A program made the translations under genes and the position numbers. Shown here one piece after another: positions 26,091 through 37,280 of a DNA stretch of 64,000 bases. The notes beneath the pieces are model-generated. The model was given only the letters and a program-made list of their open reading frames with translations. It was not told the DNA's origin and made no database searches. The stretch's first letter is position 1. Each line of letters opens with the position of its first letter. The DNA comes from Oscheius dolichura. Taxonomy: Eukaryota; Nematoda; Chromadorea; Rhabditida; Rhabditidae. Location of the stretch: the NCBI GenBank assembly GCA_932521035.1, contig OW051497.1:8742001-8806000 (forward strand), in the 5' to 3' direction.

Positions 26091-26808
26091 GGCGAGTTTA
26101 CCCTGAAAAGGATACTATCAATAGCTGTTATCAGATATATTTCTACGAGTTGCGATCAAGAGCATTGACAAGATACGTTTGCGCGGCAAAAGAGTCTGCG
26201 CATCCTATGCATAATCGATGCTACAGGGCACGGCGGTGCTGCAATCGATCTGCCAGATAGGCACAGAGAGGCAGGCAAAAGCGGCAAAAATAGTCTTTTT
26301 ATTAAATGGTCAGAGAGGAAGAGGAGACTGAAGTCACGGTAGAGAAGTGAGAGAGAAGAGTGAAGCCAAGGGAGAGGGACACAGAGGAAGCGGGGGTCAG
26401 GCGCACAAACAGACATTTGAATAAGATTTAGAACAGTTTTCGGGGACAATGAAGCTTTGATGAGCTAGAAGTTGTAGCCAAGATGAGAAATTATGATTGG
26501 AAAGATATTAACAGTTGAAACCAAGCCAAAGGGTAGGTTAACGTTTATTAAATGGACTGTACACATTTCTGCTAATAACCATTGGCCATATTACCACAGG
26601 CTAAATTCCTTAGCAGTTAGTGGTATTGTTTAAACTCAAATGAGATGGCAATATCACAGGCAACAGATACAAATGCATAGAGTCTTTTTTCATCACAACT
26701 GTAGCAATCGCCAGGATCTGTCTTGACATCTGACGTAGTGCTTTGTCGATAGATAAATGAGCGACTTTGTAGGATTAGGAGTTACCCAGTTATGTTAGTA
26801 TGGAGCAA

Positions 26809-26829
26809 ATATATATATATATATATATA
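26809..26829. repeat. (AT)n microsatellite
   Basis: About ten uninterrupted AT units in the intergenic region upstream of NELF-A. Confidence 0.9.
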
Positions 26830-27482
26830 AAATGCAGGCTGTGAAAGGAAAAACAGTTAATCAAGTGTTCTCTCAAAATCCCCGCATTCCTAATCGTTTA
26901 CTCTTCCCCAAAGATAATAATATAATGAAAAATTGTAACGAAGCGATAGCCGAAATAGAAAATTCTAACATTTGGACCACAGATGAGAAATTAGTGTCTC
27001 TAAGCAAATAGACAACACAGAAAAAAGCAGTGGTTATCGTACCCGATGAAAGATATGTAGAGTGTCGCCGCAGGACCTCGTCTGGCCATGTCAAAAATGG
27101 TATCTGGAACTAGGCCATACGGCATTTTTTGCCGTGTTTTAAGCATTCTTCACTTCTAATTATTCTTGAAGAACATATTAATAGTAAATTATCAATAAAG
27201 AAATTATATAAACCCACTAATACGGCCCTAAACTCAAAGATATGAGTTATTATGTTGTTTATGCCTCTGAAACGTTTAATTACAAGTAATATTAAAATAC
27301 AATTGCTCTTTTTATATTGTCATGTTTCTCAGAACATTATAGTTTCGTTTTTTAAATGAATTTATCACCAACACTTGTAACCCCGCCCCGTCGACACTAA
27401 TCTCTCCTTGGCTACTTGCCAAACAGCTGTATTTCTTTTAATGGCACGTCTTTATTCGTTTATTTTCTATGTTTTAACACAT

Positions 27483-27492
27483 TCTAATTCAG
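27483..27492 (+). promoter_or_regulatory. Probable spliced-leader acceptor of NELF-A
   Basis: A pyrimidine-rich tract ends in TTCAG 15 bases before the chosen ATG, with no upstream coding exon. This fits a trans-splice site and supports the start at 27508. Confidence 0.45.
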
Positions 27493-27507
27493 GACGGAGG
27501 GCAGTAC

Positions 27508-30047
27508 ATGAATTACTCGCAGCCGAGCTGCGCTTCGCATCTCCCGGCGGCGCAAGGAGCCGTGCTCAAGGATGCTGACTTGGTAAGCCGTATTCTCCTT
27601 CCTTTTTTGAATTTCACCAGGTTCGATGGCTTCAAAATAAGTTACAAGATAGAGAAAAATGGGCTGGACGAGATGGAGTTCAGTATGTGTCAAGGGAAAT
27701 GGTCGAAGAGCTCATGACATGCTTCAGTGTGAGTTGTCCCCTGTTTATTACTTCATATCTTCATTTAGACGGTGGAAAATCCTACAAGATTAAAAATTAT
27801 ACTTTCCTTTTTGTATATTGGCCCGAGAAATTCAAAACAGGTGAGATGAAGCTCATTTCCATATTTGATTCTGCTTTTAGTGGAAGGACAGCTTGACTGG
27901 ATTGTTAAATATTGCCAGAGGAGATCCCGACGACTGGGTTGAGGTTATATCAGAGCTATTCAGGTAAGCATCACATTAACCTTATTGATTTTCTTCTTTG
28001 CAGAGATATCCCAATGGGTGGAGGAACTAAAACAGCAATTGATTGCCATTCCAGTTATCAGAAAATGTTAGATGAATTGAAACAAATCGGTGAGCTTTTA
28101 CTTATCTAATCGTACCATTTCCTTTAATTTTTCAGCAACAGAACATGAAGAAGCAGGAAATCTTCGAACTGACCCGCCGTCAATGGATATTTGTAGTTCA
28201 GAAGTTATTAAAGGACTATTTGAGAAAGAACCGGCAGATCAACAACATTTTGCTCTCCGAAAAAAGCCTAAGTCAGAGGCTTTGCTGCAAGAAATTAAAA
28301 AGCGTAAGCAGAATCTAAAAACGTAAGCTTGTTATTTGTAGAATGTGATAATCTGCACAACCAAAAGCGGGATAAGAAAGAGGCTATCATATCAGGATCT
28401 TTGCCGATTAAAATTAGGTCAACTAGGAGAGAAGCTAACAATGCTTGTAAGTTTTATGCTAGCTTACTTTAATAGAATTCTTTAGTACCTATGCGAGGAA
28501 TCCCCACTCAAAATACTGTTAAACTAAGCCAAGGATTCACCAATGAACCAAAGAAATTCCAAAGACCAATACTGAAAAGAGAAGGAGGAGCCAAGATGAT
28601 AGGTAAGGATTGCCGCTTCATTTCTTTGAAATACGAAAACCAGATATTGCCGAATTACCGATGTCCTTGAAACAGCGACGACAAGCGGAGCGGGAAGATG
28701 AGCAGCGGCGAGCGAAAGAAGAAAAAGAAAAGGCACGGATAGCCAAAGAAGAAGAGAAGAAGGCCATGATAGAGGCTAAACGAGAGGCCCAGCAAAAAGC
28801 AAAGGAAGATGCACAGAAGGCTTTGGAAGCACGCAAGCAGAAAATGGAACAGGCCGCTGCTAAGGGCACTGACCCGCTAAAATCGGTAAATAAAAATCAT
28901 ATAACTTTCATATTCTGGAATTGCAGCCTCCTCCCAAAGGGAATGCTCTCAAACGGCATTCCACTGATCAAAAAGAGCCCGAGCGTCCTCCAAGACCAGA
29001 ACCGCAGGTAGCGACTCGACCAAGGACTAATATACAGCCACAATCCTTTGTACTCAGTAGGGAGCAGCAGCCGCTATCGGTGGGGATGTTTCTGATTTTA
29101 AAGGACGGTTTATAGCATCAGGACATGCCGGAACTATCACAACCTTCTGCGCAACAGGCAACTCAACAACAGCCCCTTCACCATCCTCAGCAGCGTCAGG
29201 TGCAGCAGCAACAACGTCCACAAGTTCAACCACAGCAGCAGCAGCCGGTCATACTTCAACCTATGTATGGCGGCGCACCTCAACAACACCATCAGCCACA
29301 ACAGCAGCAACAGCCTCAACAAGTCTATAACCCGAATATTCAACGCCCAGTTCTTGTACAGGTGGGATATCTCCTTATTTATTTTTTTTTACATACATAC
29401 ATTTTATTTTTCTTATTACCGTTTCATACGCCCTTTTATAGAATTATCCCGGTGGGCCTGCTATACAAATTCCTGGTTCATCTCAACAACAACAGCAAAG
29501 CTATATTGTTGCTGCTCAGCCACCATCAAACACTGTTGATGTAGGGAAAAACATCAAATCTTTTCTATTACGACATTTGCAGTTCCAAGATCTTGACGTG
29601 GCAAGGAAATGCCAGGAGATCTTGCATTCCGCTAATGCTCTGGATGAACAAGGTCGGAATCTGGTCGTACAGTTTATGAAAGGAGCTTTGAGATGTAAGG
29701 GTCGCTCTTTTTAATTTTTAATGGGAATTTAAGGCAACGGCGTCTCGTCAAATATGGAACATATCATGACGTTGAAATTATCAGAAAATATAGAAGACGG
29801 TTTGGTCGATGGACGGGTGACGAAATTAAGAGTAGAAGTGTTCTTCCAAGTACGAAGGATTTTACCCTCTGATACAGATTGGATTTTATAGATGGATCTG
29901 TCTAACGGGGAATGGAAACGCTTAAGAAAGTGCAGGATGTTCGAAGGAACCCAGCAGAACGACTTCATGAACCAACCGCAGCAGCAACACCTCCCTCAGC
30001 AACAACAGTGGCACACACCACAATTCACCCAGCCGCCTTATCATTAA
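27508..30047 (+). CDS. Negative elongation factor A (NELF-A)
   Basis: Subunit of the NELF complex, which with DSIF holds RNA polymerase II in promoter-proximal pause. Fourteen exons give 659 residues. The N-terminal NELF-A/HDAg domain has DADLVRWLQNKL (human DTGLWLHNKL), CFSTVENPTRLKIILSFL (human CFHGLSSAVKLKLLLGTL) and DDWVEVISELFRDIP. The middle has HFALRKKPKSEALLQE (human HFQLKRKPKSATLRAE), PMRGIPTQ and ILKREGGAKMIDIAELPM (human LLRKERGVKLLDISELDM). A charged Glu/Lys/Arg coiled-coil-like stretch (about 28660-28860) and a Gln-rich linker (29116-29361) follow. The C-terminal NELF-A domain has CQEILHSANAL, LVVQFMKGALR, LKLSENIED and FFQMDLSNGEWKRLRKCRMF (human FEMNYATGQWTRFKKYKPM). Match order runs end to end, so this is an orthologue and not a chance motif. 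The gene is longer than human NELF-A (about 530) because of the Gln-rich and charged inserts. Confidence 0.95.
29116..29361 (+). repeat. CAG/CAA-rich Gln-rich exon in NELF-A
   Basis: A single 82-codon exon in which Gln makes up a large share, with many short runs of CAG/CAA interspersed with Pro, His and Val. It is the flexible linker between the basic middle and the C-terminal domain and is likely prone to repeat-length change. Confidence 0.8.
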
Positions 30048-30528
30048 TTTAACATGTGATTCCTTTTTTACCTTTTCAGGACATTCCTTAACCAATACCT
30101 CTATGTACTTATTACCAGCGGGCTAATCTCGTTCAACAGTTAATTTTCTGTGAAAACGGGTCGCTTAGCATTTCAATGTACAGAGAAACACTTCTATTAC
30201 CTCTATATACTCATATTCTTCCACGTTTTTTTGGTCTCTTCTCCGATCTATCCAGGAATTTTTAAAGCAGCTGTGTTACAGAGCTCAAATGATATATTTT
30301 ACAATAAATATTTTTCCTCTGACTCGTCTCTGAACTCGATCTATGAGGAAAACCGAACGCCCTCGGAATTGTGTTTGGCTGGTGTGAGCAAACAATGATG
30401 ACACAATCCATTGTGATATCTCTTCGAAGGGAAGGGCTTATCAGTGCCAGCTTTCCTCCCCTTTTCACCAAAACGGCTGTTCTTCTTCCGCTCTCGTGAC
30501 TCGTCGATTTTTAGAATCCACCTGAAGA
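30048..30528. other. NELF-A 3' region and upstream of next gene
   Basis: About 480 bp. AATAAA near 30302 may be the NELF-A poly(A) signal. A short ORF at 30150-30398 has no recognisable content. A TTTTTAG acceptor at about 30514 leads into the next gene. Confidence 0.45.
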
Positions 30529-30959
30529 ATGTACTGCCATCGTCGGTCCAGCTCCAGTTCCAGCTCCTCTTCTAGCAGTTCTGATTCCGACTGTGGGAGA
30601 CCGTGCAATACAACAACATACGTTGGGGTAAGAATTTTCCATTCTCAGTTATAAGCAACCCATTTTAGCATGTAAATCCTGTCCCGGTCATCGGTACCAC
30701 CCAGCCATACGTAGTTCCTCCTCCAATTGGTGCCCCTCCTACTTATCACACCGGAGTACCACAAGTGGCTCCCTACCCACCAGTAGGAGCAGGAGTTGGG
30801 CCTAACCACGTCCCAATTGGAAGCGGAGTCATCCCTCAGCAACCTTACCCAGTAGGGCATCCCATGTACAACCCTTACCAGCAGCAGGGCGCTCCTAATT
30901 ATAACCAGCCGGGTTACAACCCTTATAACCAACCTTATCAGGGCTACAGACCGTATTGA
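30529..30959 (+). CDS. Small Ser-run, Pro/Tyr/Gly-rich protein
   Basis: Two exons joined by a 41-nt intron. The first encodes MYCHRR, a run of 12 serines, then DSDCGRPCNTTTYVG. The second is Pro-, Gly-, Tyr- and Gln-rich with PxYNP/YNQP-like repeats and ends NPYNQPYQGYRPY. There is no signal peptide or membrane segment. A strong acceptor (cgatttttag) about 15 nt before the ATG supports the start. Low-complexity Pro/Tyr/Gln tails of this kind occur in RNA-binding, adaptor and phospholipid-scramblase-like proteins, but no family can be assigned. The three Cys near the N-terminus might be palmitoylated. About 130 residues. Confidence 0.7.
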
Positions 30960-33733
30960 ACCCGGAACTTGAGCAGAAATTAAGCAGTGCCTGTTGTTGT
31001 ATGAATTCATATGAATTAAAGTAAAGTATCTAATGGGAGAGATGTGCTAATGGACAGGAAGCTATTTGAAACGGACAGACAGCTGGCTCCTCGTGGAAAC
31101 GGACTTGAAATTACCATCACCGGGGGGTGATATATGGATTCTATATTCCCATCCAAATGGGTGGCACGTGCCCCCGCGCGGTTTTCTTTTGCCAGTCGGT
31201 ATGTACACCAACAAAGCCCTTTTATTTCTATCGTACCAGCCACAAAGACATTCCGGTTCTTCTTCTACTCGGTGATTACGGCCTTTAAACTTCTACTCGC
31301 TAGCGCAAAATCTCACGTAGTCGCAAGAAGAAGAAGCCTTCCTCATTCCGGTATCCCGTGACGAATTCTCTCCTTCCTCTCTATTGTTTGGATTTCCACG
31401 CAAAGAGTAAAAACAAATGCCCCGAAAATGTCAGATCTCCGAATGACTGGACAATGAATTACTATTCCATAGTGACCCGTATCCTCTACGCGACTCTCTA
31501 CGCTAGAAATTTTGCATACTCTCGTAATCCCGCCCATTTTAAGCTTTGTCCTATCCCCGAGGTTCATAGGGTGTCATATTCCAAAATTGTGATTTGTTTC
31601 CATCTGGATGCCTCGCTTTTGTCCGACACCTCAATTGCCCAACCTCTAGCCGGTGGTCAGCGGAACTCATTAACCTTTCAACCCCACTCCGTAGTGGTAG
31701 TGGTTCTCATTAATATCAAGATGCGGTGGCCATCTCTCGTACATATCCAAGTTGTCCAGACTGGTACCTCCAATCACCTCTACCATAACCTTCTCCCCTC
31801 TTTCTCTTTTCTCCTAGGCGCGAAGATAATGGTAGGAAGAATGCGCGTTAATTTATTCCATTCATTCTCAATTACCGCTCTCATGGTTCTTCACAAATTT
31901 CTTCTTCACATGCTAATTGTTCTGTGTTGTTCACTTTTTGGGACAGAACTTTTTTATTTTCCGGTCGTTTCACTTCACGCGGGTCAGGTGTATCCAATAC
32001 CAGTTGAGAACAACCGCAATAGGACATAAAAGTTGGAAAGAGAGCGACGCAATTGCAATCTTCCGTCTGTTTCGAATGGGTACTAGAACTACTCTCCCTC
32101 TGACTTTGAAAAACACCATTTTTATGATTAATCTCCTTGTGATAATATGAGAAATCTTGTTTATCGCCTGTTACTCGTATTGTTACCAGTTGACGTGTCT
32201 TCCGTCAGCTCATTTTTAAGAGGTGTCTGAATGGGCTCTTTTTTAATTTTATATGGGATTTGAGCTCTACTTCTTATAAGTACGTAAAAAGTTTTATAGA
32301 CTCTTTTAATCGTTTAAATTGTTCGAAGACATCATTAGTCTCTTACTTCTAGTTCCTTACTAACTGTTAGCCTCTTGTGAAGATTCGTCCTAAATCTAGT
32401 CACCGCAAACTAACAGAAAGCATTAGTCACTTTTCGTTGTCCTATGTCTGATCTAGAAATCCCCTGCTCTTGATTTATCTCCCATTAAATTACGTCGCCA
32501 GGTGACTCGGCCTTACAAATGACCCCTGTAGTTGAGGAGAGGATGAGTCAGTTCATTTCTAACCTACCCGGGAACAGTTGTGGCCACCACATGAATGGTC
32601 CCTGACAAATGAACGGCCCTCTTATAAAAGCTTTTGACCAGCCATAACAACTCTCGCCGGGAGTTGTCTCAACCCTGTCCTGGCACCATTTTTCTACTAT
32701 TACGCTGGCAGTTTATGTGAGGATGTCCGGGAGCATCTGCATTTATCTATGGCCTTGCAGAGTGACTGACTCACGGACATCATTCCGCCCATATGCTTCC
32801 AGCAAAATCCCGTCCGGAGTGAGAGTGACCCCTCTGGTGATTTTTGACGGGTCTCTCTTCAAACAATCGGGCCGATTTTTCTCCTCTCTTCGTTTTTTTC
32901 CTGCTCTTCGGCCTTTATGAAAAGAGGTATTGTGGATTATGCGGAAGCTCTAGCTCTAACAAACGCTCTCTAAAACGAAGAAGAACGCCCAAAACAAACC
33001 TCATACGGCAGGAACAATCCAATATACCCCTTCCTCCGCTTATTCTCTAGATTTAATCAAAGTCCAAATGTTTGCCTTCCAACTTTTTTACCCTTTCCGC
33101 CATTCCTCCTCCTCTTTCTTGGTCCCATTTGGTGAAAAGAGCCATTCCAGGAAGGATGAATTGCTCTACAATCTGTCTTCTCACATCCTACATAAACTTT
33201 ATTAAAGGACCAGACACCTTGGTGAGTATACGGTAGTATTTTTAGTTTGGTTCCGTGTTCCCCGTTCGTTTAAATTCCACCTTCTCCATAATCCAGTGCT
33301 TTCTACAGAAAAAAAACGAAGTCGCGACGAATGTTCGATTATTCCAGTTGCGCAATGATGTGTAGCTCTTGAAGTGTCTTTGAGCCAGAGACGGATGATT
33401 GCCTTACAAATGACCGGGGTGGCTTGTGTTGAGCATCACATTTCTTCTTAAAATGGCAAAAACACATGCTCAGAAAGAGAATGCGTCAAGCCGCCTGGCG
33501 TCTTCATTCCTGTTATGTGTCCAAATTCTCTAGGGACTCAATGCGTGGGCCTATTCACAGCAATGGGCAACAAATTCGTAGAGAAAGCCGGCTAACTCGC
33601 TGGCGGCCATTATTCCCAAACGAATGGTTAACAATGGGAAAATGATAGACACATTGCAACACTTAGTTTGAATGAGGGGATGGGTTTACAATCCGAGGAT
33701 GAGACGAGATGAGGTTTAATGGAGCTAGTTTAG
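30960..33733. other. Gene-free region, pyrimidine-rich on the + strand
   Basis: About 2.8 kb with no supported gene. The longest ORF (31358-32029, + strand, 223 codons) has no domain, no splice structure and lies in a C/T-rich stretch where + strand stop codons are depleted, so is probably chance. Might hold regulatory sequence of the flanking genes. Confidence 0.4.
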
Positions 33734-34139
33734 AGCTGTAATTACTGCGTGGACTCCAGGTCGAGCTCCCCTGACTGTTATGACAACGTTCTCGAGTGCG
33801 CCTATAGGGATCCTGCCTCTCTTTTCCTCTGCATGAATGTCTACGAGAACACAGAGTAAGGCAGCGGCAGATTTCTTCCTAACTTCATTCTTAGGAATTT
33901 GGTAACTCATATTGGAAGATGTGTCTCTTATGATCAGTTCTACATCGATGACAACGACATCCTGCAGGTATTTATACTCCCTCTTCTCGTGAAAGAAATT
34001 AACTTCAGCTAGGAAAAGGTGGAATGTGCAAGTACAGCACCACACAGCAATGTGAATGTAACGAATGCCCTACCGTGACAACCACGACAGCTTCTACCAC
34101 GACGAGACCTACAACTATTGCTCCTGTAACAGTTAGGAG
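33734..34139 (+). CDS. Cys-rich secreted-type protein, partial model
   Basis: Three exons (33734-33855, 33895-33967, 34009-34139) join in frame through two good introns and encode a Cys-rich domain: CNYCVDSRSSSPDC, LECAYRDPASLFLC, HIGRCVSYDQF, GGMCKYSTTQQCECNECP, followed by a Thr-rich linker (TVTTTTASTTTRPTT). The spacing of ten Cys, ending in a CxCxxC cluster, resembles nematode ET-module or Ly6-like extracellular domains, an impression rather than a firm call. The exon with a signal peptide was not found, and the 3' end is unsure: possible further Thr/Pro-rich coding lies at 34241-34280 and 34486-34690. It could also be a relic. It is separate from the FGF gene downstream as modelled here. 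Confidence 0.55.
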
Positions 34140-35565
34140 GTAAGGATAGGGTCATCTTGATTATTCAGTTAGACCATTTATTTTCGTAAGGACCAATTTG
34201 GAGTATTTACATATTATTAACCCTTTTGAATGTTGTCCAGACGTTTTTGTTCCAAAATGCGCCTTGGTTTATTGAAGAGGGTAAAAACAACTGGAGAAGT
34301 AGTAAGTGAATGCCGCTCCTTGAAAATAATGGACAAAAGGGGTTATAGTCCAGCCCGAGAGTGTTCTACTTTACGAAAGTCAGACAAAGGTTCCCAGGGA
34401 ATCAAAAAATATTTACAAACCTCGTCTGAGTCATCTAACCTCGTCGCCCCCTGGTAACTGTTGCTGTTTTCAGAAAAAACCATCACAAACATCATACTAC
34501 CCACAAATACGACCACCACCATCCTCTCACCTTCCACAATGGTTCAATTGGCACCGCCTCCGCCTACCGGGAATCCGAACCTCTGCTTGCGGCATCCCCA
34601 TTCATCCCCTGTTTATTGTCCTCAATCTTCCTACTGTTCAGAATTTTGTAATATTCTTCTGCCCCTAAGGGCCGATCTCCCCGTTCTCTTCTTCTGCATT
34701 ATCCCTTTCGGGTAGACTTTTTGCTGGTGTGTCTTCCTCTCCATCTTTTCCGACTGTCATTGCTTCTTTCACTCCCCTTTCCCCGAAATTTCTATCTATT
34801 CCCAATGTAAAACAACTGTCCCACTGCCATACATAGGAATCTCATTACCGAGTATACAGATCGAGCTGTAATAATTGTTTGTCTCCTCTCAGCATGTCTA
34901 CCTTTGCACAGTATTTGCTGCCCCGCCCTTAGGTGTCCGAATTGGCGCCTCTCGCAATCACAATCCAATCATCTTCCTTCTCATATCGGCCCACCTATCC
35001 GGTTCCCTCTCCGGGACAGTTTTCTTTTGCTATTTCACTAATTGGTCAGGCAGCATTCCACCATTTTCTTCTATTTTTAATTTTGCTATTTTTCAAATAA
35101 TAAATTTTTAGTCTTGAAGACTTCAAAAAAATGTAGATCTCTGAGCTCTTGACCCCCGACGAAATTGCCCAGTTAACCTGCCCTCAAGTGAGGCTCTATG
35201 TCTTCTTTTGAAAAGTGTGCCTTCCGCTGAGGTTCTCACGGTCAGGTGTGGTCCATAAATAAGCATCTGCCAAGTCGGCCTCCCCGATCCGCGATGTACT
35301 CACAAGTGGCGTGTAGGTCCCCCGGTTTGAAAAAGATTCATGTCAAGATAGGGAGAACAGAACAGGGTAGAACCTGACCACTCTACCTAGAAGCTTCTCT
35401 TCCCACGATATGATGACAGATCTGACCGCGAGAGGGGTCTCTGTAAAGAATCGCATGAGTGGTACGGGAGGAGTCACGGAACTGAATCATACCTCCTCGC
35501 TTACATCTTTCTCGTACCTCGCTTGACTCTAGTAATACTGCCAGCAGTTCAGATGAAGTTATAAT
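34140..35565. other. Region between Cys-rich gene and FGF gene
   Basis: About 1.4 kb, C/T-rich around 34550-35050. May include the last exons of the Cys-rich gene (a Thr/Pro-rich frame at 34461-34715 with four Cys) and the FGF promoter. Nothing here can be called with confidence. Confidence 0.35.
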
Positions 35566-36985
35566 ATGCTCCAAAGCAGATGGTTACTGCAAAGGATTGT
35601 TGTCTTTAGGTAACCACCTTCCCTATTCTCCCAATAAAAGGTTTCAGCTTAATTCTTATAGTTCTCCTTCCTCCCAGTGCACAGGGGCCGGTTATTCAAG
35701 AAGGAGAAGTACATTGGCAGCTGTACAACTACTGTAGTGAGGGGTATCTTCAAAACTATATGGGAACTCTCAACGCGAGAGGATCAGGTCATAAGAAGTG
35801 TGCCAGTTAGTTGCTCCTTTAATTTTTCGAAACAACTGATTTCAGCTGACTATAAAGTGCGAATCCGCCAGTCTGGAGCGATTCAACTTATCCACGCACA
35901 AACAAATACTTTCGTCTGTTTCAATCGGCGTCGGAGAATTACCGCCAGAGTCAGTCCTTATCTAAATCCCCTTTTCATCTCATCCCCCTCTTCTCCCCCC
36001 GACTTCAAATAGCCCCATATTATCCCCTTTGGATACAAATAGTACAGGTGTGATGTTACTAGGCCACACCACAGCCTACTCATTATATCCCGACAAAAAC
36101 TTTACAATAACCCTGGCGCGTGAAAAGGAGGCTAAGATGAGGGACTTTTTCATTGGCTGTCGGAAGCGCCCGCGGAGACAAAAGACAGGCGCCAAGGGAC
36201 TGTGGCCATGAGGTTGATTTGTAGCCGAATGAAGGTCCTGTTCCGCTGCCATTAACACATTAGCACACAAGAGGGAAATATATGACAGGGGAAGAGCAAC
36301 AAAATACGAATTTCAGATGACAGGAATGAGTCCGCGATGCCATTTTTATGAGAGGATTAATGATCTCGGCTTCACGGAATTGGAATCCGCCGCTGAGCCT
36401 GGACTATATTTAGGTAAGTTTTCCCAGGAAGATGGAGGGGAGCCTTTGTTTTGGGAGGGAATGACTCAGGAATCCTTACGTTTCCCTCGTCTCTTGTAAG
36501 GAATTAGTCACCCCTGCCGGAAGTACCGCCACCCCACGGTGTGCTATCCTTTTTATGTGACAAATAGCCCACCTTGATTACAACCATTCCTTAAAGTTGC
36601 TGTCAGCAACCTAGGTGATCCCAAAACGAAGTATCGTAGAGTCAAGGAACACCCGCGCTTTCGGGGCTCTAGTCTGCGATACTTCCTGTTTAAAAGATCG
36701 TTAATCTTTTTTTTCTTTTCAGGATTCAACAGTCGAGGAAGGTTCCAAGACCCCTCAATCTACCGCGTCAAGAGGAAACCTTTCTATTTTATCAAGTTCG
36801 AACGTTATGTATCGTTCCGAGAGCTGCAGACATGTGTTCCTAGGAGAAGAATGTATACCACCCCAGTGCCACCACCACCCAACTTCCGCGCTATTATGAG
36901 AGCTTCCTTACTAGAAAAAGTCCGAGCCAGCCACGACGGCCCTTACAACAGTTACGAAGGATCAGGAAATTATATCTTGCCTTAA
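35566..36985 (+). CDS. egl-17: Fibroblast growth factor, EGL-17/FGF8-like
   Basis: Secreted beta-trefoil ligand for an FGF receptor (EGL-15 in C. elegans; roles in cell migration). Five exons (35566-35609, 35678-35805, 35846-35949, 36317-36413, 36723-36985) keep frame and give 211 residues, close to the C. elegans EGL-17 length as I recall it. A short hydrophobic N-terminus (MLQSRWLLQRIVVFSAQG) is the putative secretion signal. The core aligns with FGF8/17: LYNYCSEGYLQNYMGTLNAR (FGF8 LYNQYSRTSGKHIQVLGRRI), YKVRIRQSG, TFVCFNRRRRITAR (FGF8 FYLCMNRKGKLVG), CHFYERI (FGF8 CVFIEKV), LYLGFNSRGRFQDP (FGF8 WYVGFTKKGRPRKG) and PFYFIKFERY. A Pro/Arg tail follows. Introns 3 and 4 (about 370 and 310 nt) are far longer than usual here. 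The first exon is the least certain part. Confidence 0.88.
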
Positions 36986-37258
36986 TCTATACTTTTCATC
37001 TCTTTTTGTGATGTGTACGGGTTGTTTTTACTAATTATTGGGGAAGCATGGTACAATATAACACATATTATTTATAGCATTATGTAATGTAATAAAGACT
37101 AACTGTGTTAATAGTGAGAGGTATTCTTCCAGTAAAACCTGCAGACACTTGGAATCTGCCAAGCGAACCATGTGTTGTTGTGTAAAGCGCAGTTCACGTT
37201 GGCACTCAAAACTCCTCATTGATTTCCCTCTTCATTTTTAGACATTTTCATTTCTATT
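36986..37258. other. FGF 3' region
   Basis: About 270 bp; AATAAA at about 37090 fits the FGF poly(A) signal. No gene seen. Confidence 0.5.
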
Positions 37259-37270
37259 TCTGGAATTTAG
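37259..37270 (+). promoter_or_regulatory. Probable spliced-leader acceptor of the K2P-like gene
   Basis: TTTCTGGAATTTAG lies ten bases before the start codon and no upstream exon is apparent, which supports the start at 37281. Confidence 0.45.
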
Positions 37271-37280
37271 GGCGAATATT

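Larger units (their letters stand above)
26091..27507. other. Divergent intergenic region with AT microsatellite
   Basis: About 1.4 kb between the - strand Cys/His-rich gene and NELF-A, holding both promoters. It contains the AT repeat at 26809 and acceptor-like sequences next to each gene. Short ORFs here show no domain and no coherent exon chain. Confidence 0.5.

Noticed and set aside
31358-32029. 223-codon open frame on the + strand, the longest single-exon frame in the 31-33.7 kb gap
   Set aside because: No domain, no signal peptide, no splice structure, and it lies in C/T-rich sequence where + strand stops are rare. Treated as chance.
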